A DNA stretch of 8,020 nucleotides from Chthoniobacter sp. (GCA_025352865.1 JANXSB010000091.1:1-8020); one strand, 5' to 3'. Shown: positions 1 to 7,555, counted from the first letter of the stretch. Made by a program: numbers and translations. Notes: generated from the sequence alone by a model not told the origin.

Positions 1-988
1 GAAGGATCTCCCAATCGGCGATGCGATTAACTTTAATCACGATGCCGTCGATCTCGTAAGGCAGCCTGCGTCTCAAATCGCTCTCCTCGTCATAGCCGCA
101 GATGACCTCCTCGCGATAGCGCGCGAGAACTTCGTCCATGCTCTCGCAAAGCCACCACTCGCGCTGAGTCGGCAGGCCGAACCGTGCCAGTGCTTCGAGA
201 GTTTCCACATGCGTCGCGAACTCAATCCCATCGCACGCGCCGACAGCGTAAAACACTGCGCGGATGGGCCGTCGCGCGACGAGGCGCGGATCGAGTTGCT
301 TGAGCGCGCCCGCGGTGGCGTTGCGCGCATTAGGAAATGCTTTCTCGCCTTCACTTTCGATCTTCGCGTTCAAAGCCTCGAAATCCGCTGTCGCCATGTA
401 AGCTTCCCCGCGGACTTCGATCGACGCGGGCGGATTCGTTAGCTTCAACTCCAGTGGGATTGCTCGGACTGTGCGGAGATTCGCAGTGATGTCATCGCCC
501 GTCCGGCCATCGCCGCGCGTAACGCCGAGAGCGAGCTTGCCATAGCGGTAGTGGACCCCGATTGAGACGCCATCAACCTTCGGTTCCATGACGTATTCGA
601 CGCGCTCACGACCAAGGAGCTTGCGAAGCGTTGCATCGAAGGCCCGAAGTTCTGCGAGCGTGTTCTCATCGCGAAGCCGATTGCGCGTCTGACGATCCGG
701 CTGCTCGCTCCCGTTGGGATGCTCCGCTTCCTTAACCTTATCCAATGAAAGCATCGGCGCGATGTGCGTGACCCTGGCGAAGCCCTCCGTCGGTGCGCCA
801 CTCACCCGCTGAGTCGGCGAATCGGGCGCAACCAACTCCGGATGCTCAGATTCGATCTCGCGCAGTTCGCGGAAGAGCGTGTCGTAATCTGCGTCGGAAA
901 TCGTTGGGCGCGCTTCGACGTAATAACGCCGGTCGTGCTCTTCAATTTGACGCCGGAGCAAGTCTAGACGGGCTGAAATATCGGGCAT
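1..988 (-). CDS. ligA: NAD-dependent DNA ligase LigA (3' end beyond window)
   Basis: LigA seals nicks in duplex DNA in the cytoplasm using NAD+, during replication and repair. The minus-strand frame is open from the ATG at 988-986 to the left edge, giving 329 residues. Visible are domain Ia (residues 1-69, with YYV near 24 and ISDADYDTL near 30, which bind NMN in this family), the adenylation motif EPKVDG with catalytic lysine K137, the GVTRGDGRTGDD motif (about 156-167), EVRGE, NATAGALKQLDP and DGIVIKVN (about 316-323). The OB fold, zinc finger, helix-hairpin-helix and BRCT domains lie outside the window. Compared with E. coli LigA, whose lysine is K115, a hydrophilic segment of about 20 residues (roughly 88-110) is inserted before the nucleotidyltransferase core. 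The start is supported by the usual LigA N-terminus; it lies inside the 3' end of the upstream vanZ-like gene, so translational coupling is likely. Identification is firm. Confidence 0.97.
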   Translation of the reverse strand, partial: MPDISARLDLLRRQIEEHDRRYYVEARPTISDADYDTLFRELREIESEHPELVAPDSPTQRVSGAPTEGFARVTHIAPMLSLDKVKEAEHPNGSEQPDRQTRNRLRDENTLAELRAFDATLRKLLGRERVEYVMEPKVDGVSIGVHYRYGKLALGVTRGDGRTGDDITANLRTVRAIPLELKLTNPPASIEVRGEAYMATADFEALNAKIESEGEKAFPNARNATAGALKQLDPRLVARRPIRAVFYAVGACDGIEFATHVETLEALARFGLPTQREWWLCESMDEVLARYREEVICGYDEESDLRRRLPYEIDGIVIKVNRIADWEIL

Positions 989-1364
989 AAACGAGGGCGG
1001 TGAGGAGCGCGCCGGTGAGGGCGCCGAGGGTGTCGGCGGTCCAGTCGTAGGGATCGGCGCCGGAGCGGTTGGGCGTGAAGAGCTGATGGATTTCATCGAC
1101 TGCGCCGAAGATGGAAATCGCGATGATCGTGAAAACGACGACGCGTTTCCACGGCCACGCGGTGCTCCAGCAGAGCGCCAGCGCGAGATTCACGGCCCCG
1201 GCCCCAAAGGCGAGGAAGTGCTCGGCTTTGTCCCACAGCTCGAAGGGCGCGATCTCGAGAAGCTGCGATGGGGTCATCGAGGAGAGCACGGTGATCGTCG
1301 TGACCCAGATGCCGACGCCCCAGCAGGCGAGGACTCGGAGCCATTGGGGAGCGGTTCGGTTCAC
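942..1364 (-). CDS. VanZ-family small integral membrane protein
   Basis: The 140-residue protein has about four predicted membrane segments, near residues 9-29, 50-68, 74-90 and 111-130. It carries the VanZ-family signature: DKAEHFLAF (45-53), DEIHQLF (90-96) and a PYDWTADTLGAL block (105-116). The molecular function of VanZ-like proteins is mostly unknown; the founding member gives low-level teicoplanin resistance, but that should not be assumed here. The start is GTG at 1364-1362: an in-frame stop lies about 10 codons upstream with no ATG between, and the next methionine (M30) would remove the first membrane segment. No Shine-Dalgarno sequence is visible. Its last 47 nt overlap the start of ligA in another frame, so the two are probably one transcript. 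A link to the divergent peptidoglycan-salvage gene is only positional. Confidence 0.85.
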   Translation of the reverse strand: MNRTAPQWLRVLACWGVGIWVTTITVLSSMTPSQLLEIAPFELWDKAEHFLAFGAGAVNLALALCWSTAWPWKRVVVFTIIAISIFGAVDEIHQLFTPNRSGADPYDWTADTLGALTGALLTALVYARYFSPSRLAPASN

Positions 1365-1407
1365 AGGAAGGTTTGAGTGCGCGGGGAGTTTTCACGATAG
1401 TCGGGGG

Positions 1408-3147
1408 ATGGAAAGTCCAAAGCGCATCCTCGGAATCGAAGGCGGCGGCACCAAGACCGAATGGGTGCTGCTGACCGGCGAGGCTGATGAACACAAGATT
1501 CTCAGCCAGGGCACGCTCCCGGCATCGAACCTCCGACTAATCTCCGACGAGGCACTCGCGCGGCTTTTTTCGGTGCTGGCGGCGGACGCCACGCATGTCG
1601 GAGTTTTCCTCGCGGGCTGCGCGACGGAGGAGGATCGCGCGCGGCTCGGCGGGCTGGCGGAAAGCGCGTGGCCGCACGCGGTGCTGGTCATCGGGAGTGA
1701 TCGCGACTCGGGGCTGGCGACGGCGTTTGGCGCGGAGGATGGGATCGCGGTCATCGCGGGGACGGGTGCGGCGGTGCATGGGCGGCGCGGCGAGCGCGTG
1801 GAAAAGGCGGGCGGGTGGGGCCAGCTCCTCGGCGACCGCGGCGGCGGTTACGATCTCGCGATGCAGGGGCTGCGGCTGGTGCTGACGCATTACGATTTGA
1901 ATCAAAAGATCACGCCGCTGGCGGAGGAAATCTTGCGCACGCTGGCGCTGAACCGGCTCCAGGACTTGTCCGGCTGGGCGATGCAGGCGGACAAGATGAG
2001 CGTGGCGCGGCTCGCGCCCGCGATTTTCCACGCGGCGAAACACGGCGAGCCGGAGATGCTGGCGACGGTGCAGGCGGGCGCGGGTGTGCTGGCGGATTTC
2101 ACGCGCGCGGTGGCGCAGCGGCTGGATTTCACGAATGCGCCGGTGAAGCTGATCGGTGGGCTTTTCACGCACCACCCGGAGTACGCAGCGCTTTTCAAAT
2201 ACCGGCTGAGCATGCTGCTGCCGGATGCGGTGGCGAGCGTGTGCGGGGAAAGCGGGGCGCTCGGGGCGGCGTGGCTGGCGGGGAAAGGCGGAAGAGAAGT
2301 GGTGGGATTGGTTTCGATGGACGATGCGGCTGACTTGGCGACGGCGGCGACGGAGCAGGCGAATCCGCGCTCGGTGAATCTGGAGGAGCGGACGACGGGG
2401 GAGTTGGTTGAGCTTTTCACGACGGAGGAGGAAAACGTGGCGCGAGCGCTGGTGGCGTGCCGGGCGGAACTGGTCGCGGCGGTCGATGTTGTCGGCGCGG
2501 CTCTGCGCGGTGGTGGACGGCTTTTCTATATCGGCGCGGGGACGAGCGGGCGGCTCGGCGTGCTCGATGCGAGCGAGATTCCGCCGACTTTCGGCGCACC
2601 GGCGGAGCTGGTGCAGGGGATCATCGCCGGCGGGGCGGAGGCGCTGCACCGTGCGGTGGAGGGCGCGGAGGATCAGCCCGGCGCGGGCGCGCTCGCCGTG
2701 CTGGAGCGCGGCGTGCGCGCGGGCGATGTGCTGTGCGGCATCGCCGCGAGCGGGCGCACGCCTTTCGTGCTCGGCGCGCTGGCGGGGGCGCGGGAGCTGG
2801 GCGCGCGGACGATCCTGCTGACTTGCAATCCCGCGCGGCAGCGGGCGGCGCAGCCGTGGGACGTGGAGATCGATCTGCCGGTCGGGCCGGAGATCATCAC
2901 CGGCTCCACGCGGCTGAAAGCGGGCACGGCGACGAAGGTGACGCTGAACCTCCTCTCGACCTGCGCGATGATCCGCCTCGGCCGCGTGCGCGGCAACGCG
3001 ATGGTCGATCTGCGCATCTCAAACGCCAAGCTGCGCGACCGCGGCGTGCGGCTCGTGAGCACTGCGCTCGGCCTCAGCTACCCGGAGGCGCAGGTGCGGC
3101 TGGAGCGCGCGGGGTGGAACGTGCGGGCGTGTCTGGATGCGAAGTAG
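1408..3147 (+). CDS. murQ: Fused N-acetylhexosamine kinase (BadF/NAGK type) - MurQ etherase
   Basis: This is a two-domain protein of 579 residues. Residues 1 to about 300 are a BadF/BadG/NAGK-type sugar kinase. They contain the phosphate loop IEGGGTKT (10-17; Glu where many relatives have Asp, but human NAGK also has VEGGGT), probable catalytic Asp D98, the phosphate-2 loop AGTGAAV (117-123), GGWGQLLGDRGGGY (135-148) and an adenosine-type SGALGAA motif near 287. Residues about 312-579 are MurQ, N-acetylmuramic acid 6-phosphate etherase: TEQANPRS (315-322), a SIS-fold GAGTSGRLGVLDASE (376-390), VEGAEDQ, and GIAASGRTPFV. E390 and E421 align with E. coli catalytic residues E83 and E114. The last 25 or so residues of E. 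coli MurQ are absent. Known chemistry predicts MurNAc + ATP to MurNAc-6-P, then cleavage to GlcNAc-6-P and D-lactate. The frame is continuous with no sign of a join error. The ATG at 1408 directly precedes the conserved kinase N-terminus; the only possible RBS is a G-run abutting it. Kinase specificity (MurNAc or GlcNAc) is inferred from the fusion partner. Confidence 0.93.
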   Translation: MESPKRILGIEGGGTKTEWVLLTGEADEHKILSQGTLPASNLRLISDEALARLFSVLAADATHVGVFLAGCATEEDRARLGGLAESAWPHAVLVIGSDRDSGLATAFGAEDGIAVIAGTGAAVHGRRGERVEKAGGWGQLLGDRGGGYDLAMQGLRLVLTHYDLNQKITPLAEEILRTLALNRLQDLSGWAMQADKMSVARLAPAIFHAAKHGEPEMLATVQAGAGVLADFTRAVAQRLDFTNAPVKLIGGLFTHHPEYAALFKYRLSMLLPDAVASVCGESGALGAAWLAGKGGREVVGLVSMDDAADLATAATEQANPRSVNLEERTTGELVELFTTEEENVARALVACRAELVAAVDVVGAALRGGGRLFYIGAGTSGRLGVLDASEIPPTFGAPAELVQGIIAGGAEALHRAVEGAEDQPGAGALAVLERGVRAGDVLCGIAASGRTPFVLGALAGARELGARTILLTCNPARQRAAQPWDVEIDLPVGPEIITGSTRLKAGTATKVTLNLLSTCAMIRLGRVRGNAMVDLRISNAKLRDRGVRLVSTALGLSYPEAQVRLERAGWNVRACLDAK

Positions 3148-3368
3148 GCGGGACGGAAAAGCAGGGCCACTTTTTGCCGCCGGATTTAGACAGGCTGGCT
3201 AAATCAACGCACAGCGGGCGACGGCGGGAAACCACGCAAGTTGCTGCCAGCGATTTCTTTTACTCTGACTTGCGAGGATTTTTTGACGCGAAAAAGGCGT
3301 TGGTACGAGCGGTGCTAAATGGGGTTTCGTTCGCACAAAATGCGAGCCATGAAGTTTCAAATAGGGGA
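3148..3368. other. Non-coding gap, lower GC, weak hairpins
   Basis: No convincing gene is present here. Small structures are visible: a 7-bp hairpin (3183-3189 with 3199-3205), a 5-bp hairpin TCGCA/TGCGA (3331-3345), and a TTGACG hexamer at 3283-3288 with TACGAG 15 nt further on, which is only weakly promoter-like. A 13-codon reading frame starts at ATG 3349-3351 and stops at 3388-3390, running into the first inverted repeat; it is probably not a gene. Base composition is clearly poorer in GC than in the genes on either side. Confidence 0.5.
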
Positions 3369-3435
3369 GCAGCTCGACTGGAGGGTTTAGTTTAATGGAC
3401 CGGGGGGAACCATTAAGCAGGGCCAGTCGAGCTGC
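3369..3435. repeat. Nested inverted repeat, 13-bp outer and 7-bp inner arms
   Basis: The outer arms GCAGCTCGACTGG (3369-3381) and CCAGTCGAGCTGC (3423-3435) are perfect complements. Inside them TTAATGG (3392-3398) pairs with CCATTAA (3410-3416) around a G-rich loop. This is either a palindromic REP/MITE-like unit or a stem of a structured RNA. It lies 12 nt before a second, longer inverted repeat. Confidence 0.8.
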
Positions 3436-3447
3436 ATTTCCCTTGGG

Positions 3448-3535
3448 AAAAAGTAGCTTGGACTTTAGTCCAAAGAACGTGCCGGGCAGTTGCCCAAGAG
3501 CCGGAGTGTTTGGACTAAAGTCCAAGCTACTTTTT
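3448..3535. terminator. Perfect 27-bp inverted repeat, likely two-way terminator
   Basis: The arms at 3448-3474 and 3509-3535 are perfect 27-bp complements. Each contains the near-palindrome TTGGACTTTAGTCCAA, whose 7-bp halves could fold by themselves. The 34-nt loop holds another hairpin, GGGCA-GT-TGCCC (3484-3495). The right arm runs into a seven-T tract (3531-3537) and the left arm gives a five-T tract on the minus strand, so transcripts from both directions could end here. The repeat ends 5 bp past the antitoxin stop codon, which fits a terminator for the minus-strand operon. The palindromic core also looks like a dispersed REP/MITE-type repeat; the two roles are compatible. Confidence 0.75.
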
Positions 3536-3540
3536 TTGGG

Positions 3541-3804
3541 CTACATCTCCTTTTCCAGCCGCTCGCTCAGCCACTGCTTGATCATGCTCTGGTAGTTCAG
3601 ATAGCGGGAGCGGGCGATGCGCTTGATGCGGGCGAGGAGGCGCGGGTCGAAGCGCAGCGTGATGGTGGTGGATTCGCGGGTGTCGGCCTTGAGGAGCGAG
3701 GCGTTCATCAGGCGCACCTCGATCCGCGAATCGGCCCAGAAAGCGGCCTCGTCTTCCTCGTTGTCGAAATGCGGAACGTCCGCCCAAGTGGTGATGACTT
3801 TCAT
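3541..3804 (-). CDS. CopG-type ribbon-helix-helix antitoxin
   Basis: This is an 87-residue acidic-then-basic protein. The N-terminal part has the DNEEDEAAFWADSR pattern (14-27) typical of CopG-like antitoxins of type II systems. The C-terminal part is a ribbon-helix-helix DNA-binding unit: beta strand STTITLRF (45-52), helix A DPRLLARIKRIARSR (53-67) and helix B YQSMIKQWLSERLEK (71-85). It should neutralise the toxin encoded just upstream and, as a dimer, repress the shared promoter. It starts 6 bp after the toxin stop; toxin-before-antitoxin order is the usual BrnT-type arrangement. No strong Shine-Dalgarno is seen. The stop codon is followed at once by the inverted-repeat terminator. Confidence 0.87.
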   Translation of the reverse strand: MKVITTWADVPHFDNEEDEAAFWADSRIEVRLMNASLLKADTRESTTITLRFDPRLLARIKRIARSRYLNYQSMIKQWLSERLEKEM

Positions 3805-3810
3805 GGCGCG

Positions 3811-4092
3811 TCAGTAGCCGAGTTCCGAGTTCTTGCGTTCGTAAAAAGTGTTTTCCTCGGGCGTCATGTCGCGCGAGAGGATGGCGCGGTAGCGTTTCCC
3901 GTCGGTCCAGAAAACGGTGAAGATGCCGCGGTCGTTGATCGATTTGCCGAGGTTGAAATAGCGCGCTTTTTCGTCGTCGCCGACGCCGTCCGGCAGGAGG
4001 CGCATGCTGAAGGGATCCTCGAAGGATTCCTCGATTTCCTTGGGCGCGAGTTTGCGCAGGTCAAAGGGGGCGTCGAGCCAGTCAAAGTCCAT
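3811..4092 (-). CDS. brnT: BrnT-like toxin of a type II toxin-antitoxin system
   Basis: This 93-residue protein resembles BrnT, a RelE-superfamily ribonuclease toxin. It has an N-terminal FDW start, EIEESFEDPFSMRLLPD (19-35), then RYFNLGKS (44-51), IFTVFWTDGKRYRAILSR (57-74) and a C-terminal MTPEENTFYERK (76-87). These match the family's pattern of strand, LGRS-like turn, VVFT-like strand, R-x-R-x-I-S-A-R-like strand, then a helix with E and Y. The N-terminal third is more divergent than in typical BrnT, which has a KHGVSFEEA-like segment there. Predicted action is mRNA cleavage and growth arrest when free of antitoxin. It sits 6 bp after the glyoxalase stop and 6 bp before the antitoxin, implying one transcript. 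Toxin activity is inferred from family and pairing. Confidence 0.8.
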   Translation of the reverse strand: MDFDWLDAPFDLRKLAPKEIEESFEDPFSMRLLPDGVGDDEKARYFNLGKSINDRGIFTVFWTDGKRYRAILSRDMTPEENTFYERKNSELGY

Positions 4093-4098
4093 GTCGGT

Positions 4099-4479
4099 TT
4101 ATTTCGCGTGCTGAATGAGTTCGATCTCGTAGCCCTCCGGCGCGTCGATGAAAGCGATGATGCTGCCGGAGCCGGTGGGTGTGGGGCCGTCGGAAAGCGG
4201 GTAGCCTTTCGCGGCGGCGTGTCTGGCGAAGGCGTCGAGGTCATCGACCGCGAAGGCGAGGTGGGTGATGTCGTGGCCGACATTGACCGGGCCGCTGCCG
4301 TCGAATTTGCAGATCTCGATCTCCTCCTCGCTGCTGGGCGCTTTGAAAAAAACGAGCTGCGAGCCGCGCGGCGAGGTGTGGCGGCGCGTCTCTTCGAGGC
4401 CGAGCACATCCTTGTAAAAGTGCGCGGTCTTTTCCAAATCGGTCACGCGATAGCGGGTGTGGAGGAGCTTGGTGAGCAT
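4099..4479 (-). CDS. gloA: Glyoxalase I (lactoylglutathione lyase), VOC superfamily
   Basis: The 126-residue protein matches glyoxalase I, which isomerises the methylglyoxal-glutathione hemithioacetal to S-lactoylglutathione and so removes toxic methylglyoxal in the cytoplasm. All four metal ligands line up with E. coli GloA (H5, E56, H74, E122): H7 in LLHTRYRV, E55 in EEIEI, H73 in THLAFAV and E120 in GYEIELIQ. The two beta-alpha-beta-beta-beta halves are complete and the length is close to GloA (135). Because VOC proteins share this fold, another small-molecule lyase or isomerase remains possible. It is the first gene of a minus-strand operon with the toxin and antitoxin. Its ATG is preceded by TTTTCCC and then four heptad repeats, with no Shine-Dalgarno sequence. 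Confidence 0.88.
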   Translation of the reverse strand: MLTKLLHTRYRVTDLEKTAHFYKDVLGLEETRRHTSPRGSQLVFFKAPSSEEEIEICKFDGSGPVNVGHDITHLAFAVDDLDAFARHAAAKGYPLSDGPTPTGSGSIIAFIDAPEGYEIELIQHAK

Positions 4480-4486
4480 GGGAAAA

Positions 4487-4514
4487 TTTCAGATTTCAGA
4501 TTTCAGATTTCAGA
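4487..4514. repeat. Four tandem copies of the heptamer TTTCAGA
   Basis: Four perfect 7-bp units lie directly upstream of gloA; on the coding strand they read TCTGAAA. They end 7 nt before the gloA start codon, in the place where a ribosome-binding site would be expected. Confidence 0.95.
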
Positions 4515-4553
4515 CATAGCCTCATCGCCCGTTGAATGGCGACAGCTATTCCC

Positions 4554-4571
4554 ATCTGCAATCTGCAATCT
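4554..4571. repeat. Heptamer ATCTGCA, two copies plus a partial third
   Basis: Two perfect units and four bases of a third lie 16 nt upstream of the xylB start. The unit is the reverse complement of the opposing heptad except for one base in seven (TGCAGAT against TTCAGAT), so the two arrays form the arms of the palindrome. Confidence 0.85.
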
Positions 4572-4587
4572 TCCATTTGAAATTCCC

Positions 4588-6090
<1,503 letters not shown>

Positions 6091-6114
6091 GAGGATGCAC
6101 CGAAACTCAAAAGC

Positions 6115-6267
6115 GTGTCATCCTGAGCGGAGTTCCGCCGCAGGCCAGCGGGGGCGGAACGCAGTCGAAGGATCCCGCCGATTCTGGGCAGTGCCGCCGG
6201 TGAATGCGCGGGATCCTTCGACTCCGCGGCGCCCGCCTTTCCGCCTCCGCTCCGCTCAGGATGACAC
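6115..6267. repeat. 153-bp nested palindromic repeat (REP/MITE-like)
   Basis: The outer arms 6115-6132 (GTGTCATCCTGAGCGGAG) and 6250-6267 are perfect 18-bp complements. The inner arms 6164-6178 (GTCGAAGGATCCCGC) and 6208-6222 are perfect 15-bp complements. The TCATCCTGAGCG...GTCGAAGGATC signature is a widespread dispersed bacterial repeat, often mistranslated as CHPERS-type peptides. It fills most of the gap between xylB and ubiX and could end xylB transcription, though no clean T-tract follows. Confidence 0.88.
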
Positions 6268-6297
6268 CGTTCTTTTGACTGTCGGTACGCCCTCTAA

Positions 6298-6852
6298 ATG
6301 AAACTCGTCCTCGCCGCGACCGGAGCCAGCGGCGCGATCTATCTCCAGCGGCTGCTCGCGCAAATCGACTGCGCAGCGCATGAGGTGCATCTCGTCCTCA
6401 GCAGCTACGCGAAGCAGGTCATCGCCGAGGAAATCGGCACGCTCGAAGTACCGGCAGGGGTGCAGCAGCACGGCGACAAAACGATGAACGTGCCCTTCGT
6501 CAGCGGCTCGGCGCGGTTCGATGCGATGGTCGTGTGCCCGTGCTCGATGGGCACGCTCGGGCGCATCGCCGCCGGCACCAGCGACTCCACGCTCCTGCGC
6601 GCGGCGGATGTTTTTTTGAAAGAGCGTCGCAAGCTCATCCTCGTCCCGCGCGAGACACCGTGGAATCTCATCCACGCGCGCAACGTCGTCACGCTCCTCG
6701 AAGCCGGCGCGATCGTCATGCCCGCGTCGCCCGGATTTTACAGCCGCCCGCAGACCATCGAGCAGGTCGCCGATACCGTCGTCGCGCGCATCCTCGACCA
6801 GCTCGGCCTGCCCGCGCCGGGCACCTTCCGCTGGGCGGAGCAAGCCGAGTGA
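6298..6852 (+). CDS. ubiX: Flavin prenyltransferase UbiX
   Basis: The 184-residue protein matches UbiX/Pad1, which attaches a dimethylallyl group to FMN to make prenylated FMN, the cofactor of UbiD-type decarboxylases (quinone biosynthesis or aromatic acid metabolism). Motifs seen are the FMN-binding ATGASGAIY (7-15), CPCSMGTLGRIAAG (80-93) followed by DSTLLRAADVFLKE, VPRETPWN (116-123) and the C-terminal PASPGFYSRPQTIEQVAD (142-159), where Y148 and R150 fit the family's phosphate-site residues. The start at 6298 gives the canonical MKLVLAATGASG; no Shine-Dalgarno is evident (CCCTCTAA precedes the ATG). No ubiD partner lies in the window. The stop overlaps the GTG start of the next gene, so the two are translated together. 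Confidence 0.95.
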   Translation: MKLVLAATGASGAIYLQRLLAQIDCAAHEVHLVLSSYAKQVIAEEIGTLEVPAGVQQHGDKTMNVPFVSGSARFDAMVVCPCSMGTLGRIAAGTSDSTLLRAADVFLKERRKLILVPRETPWNLIHARNVVTLLEAGAIVMPASPGFYSRPQTIEQVADTVVARILDQLGLPAPGTFRWAEQAE

Positions 6853-7487
6853 AGCACGAGAAAAAAGCGCGGCTCCTCGCGGCCCTCGGCTCGTGGATCG
6901 TCCGCGCGTGGATTTTCACCCTCCGCTTCCGCCTCGTTGATCGCGCGGGCGTGCGCAATACGCCGCCGGAAAAGCCGCTCCTCTGGGCCTTCTGGCACAA
7001 CAAGCTTTTCGTCATGCCGCACCTCTTCGAGCGCTATTTCCCCGGTCGCCTCGGCGCGGCGCTGGCCAGCGCCAGCAAGGACGGCGAAATCATCTCCGCC
7101 TTTCTCAAGCACTTTGGCATCCGCGCCATCCGCGGCTCCAGTTCGCGCGGCGGCGCGCGTGCGCTGGTGGAAATGAAGCGCGCCATCGCGGACGGCTACA
7201 TCATGGCCATCACACCCGATGGCCCGCGCGGCCCGCGCTACTCCATCAGCCCCGGCCTGCTCAAACTGGCGCAGGTTACCGGCGGCCTCATCCTCCCGAT
7301 TCACGTCACGTATTCGAGTTACTGGCAGTTGAAAACATGGGACGGCTTCATGATCCCCAAACCCTTCTCCAAGGTCCACATCACCTTCGACATCCTCCAC
7401 GCCATCCCGCCCACGGCGGGCGAGACGGAGTTTGAAGACCAGCGCGTGCGGCTGGAGCGGATGATGCGCCCGCAGCATGGGAAGTAG
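6849..7487 (+). CDS. DUF374/LPLAT-family lysophospholipid acyltransferase-like protein
   Basis: The 212-residue protein starts at GTG 6849, overlapping the ubiX stop in a GTGA arrangement; the frame upstream of that lies inside ubiX. It has a basic N-terminus and a hydrophobic stretch (about 10-30) that may anchor it in the membrane. Family blocks follow: LLWAFWHNKLF (44-54, with H50 as the candidate acyltransferase histidine), ASKDGEIISAFLKHFGI, RGSSSRGGARAL (95-106), ITPDGPRGPRYSISPG (121-136) and WDGFMIPKPFSKV. Members resemble LpxL-type and glycerolipid acyltransferases and are thought to transfer acyl chains to lipids at the inner membrane; the exact acceptor is unknown. Calling it a lipid A or phospholipid acyltransferase would go beyond the sequence. 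Confidence 0.85.
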   Translation: MKHEKKARLLAALGSWIVRAWIFTLRFRLVDRAGVRNTPPEKPLLWAFWHNKLFVMPHLFERYFPGRLGAALASASKDGEIISAFLKHFGIRAIRGSSSRGGARALVEMKRAIADGYIMAITPDGPRGPRYSISPGLLKLAQVTGGLILPIHVTYSSYWQLKTWDGFMIPKPFSKVHITFDILHAIPPTAGETEFEDQRVRLERMMRPQHGK

Positions 7488-7489
7488 GA

Positions 7490-7540
7490 AATGACGAATG
7501 ACGAGCCGGGCACTTCGGCATTGTCTCGTCATTCGTCATT
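7490..7540. repeat. Hairpin with heptad-repeat arms in the folD leader
   Basis: The left arm 7490-7505 contains two ATGACGA heptads and is a perfect 16-bp complement of 7525-7540. GCCG/CGGC (7505-7508, 7516-7519) can pair in the loop. It starts 3 nt after the acyltransferase stop codon and could act as a terminator-like or attenuating structure in front of folD. Confidence 0.85.
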
Positions 7541-7555
7541 CGTCATTCGTCATTC
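7528..7555. repeat. Four tandem copies of the heptamer GTCATTC
   Basis: Four perfect 7-bp units end 1 nt before the folD ATG, so the whole ribosome-binding region is repeat sequence. The first two copies form the right arm of the hairpin; the last two are left unpaired in the simplest fold. Confidence 0.95.

Noticed and set aside
942..1364. Glycopeptide-resistance role for the VanZ-like gene
   Set aside because: No other van genes are nearby and most VanZ-family proteins have no resistance role.
1365..1407. Promoter between the vanZ-like gene and the kinase-MurQ gene (TTGAGT at 1373, CGATAG at 1395)
   Set aside because: Matches to a sigma-70 consensus are poor, and the transcript would start within a few nucleotides of the ATG; not supportable.
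1537..2649. 370-residue minus-strand frame opposite the kinase-MurQ gene
   Set aside because: Arg/His/Pro-rich shadow of a high-GC gene on the other strand, with no recognisable domain.
2457..3395. 312-residue plus-strand frame over the MurQ half
   Set aside because: Low-complexity Ala/Arg/Gly shadow frame that runs on into repeats.
3159..3425. 11-bp direct repeat AAGCAGGGCCA (3159-3169 and 3415-3425) as a target-site duplication
   Set aside because: No transposase or terminal inverted repeats match these ends, and the second copy lies partly inside a palindrome arm; chance is plausible.
3199..3595. Reading frames of 66 and 108 residues on opposite strands over the 3' repeat region
   Set aside because: Both run through the perfect inverted repeat, giving the same GLKSKLLF-like peptide on both strands; no family resemblance.
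4487..4571. Possible CRISPR array
   Set aside because: Units are 7 bp and directly adjacent, with no spacers and no cas genes in the window.
6095..6301. 68-residue plus-strand reading frame with a CHPERS-type peptide
   Set aside because: It is the translation of the palindromic repeat, a well-known source of spurious proteins, and overlaps the ubiX start.
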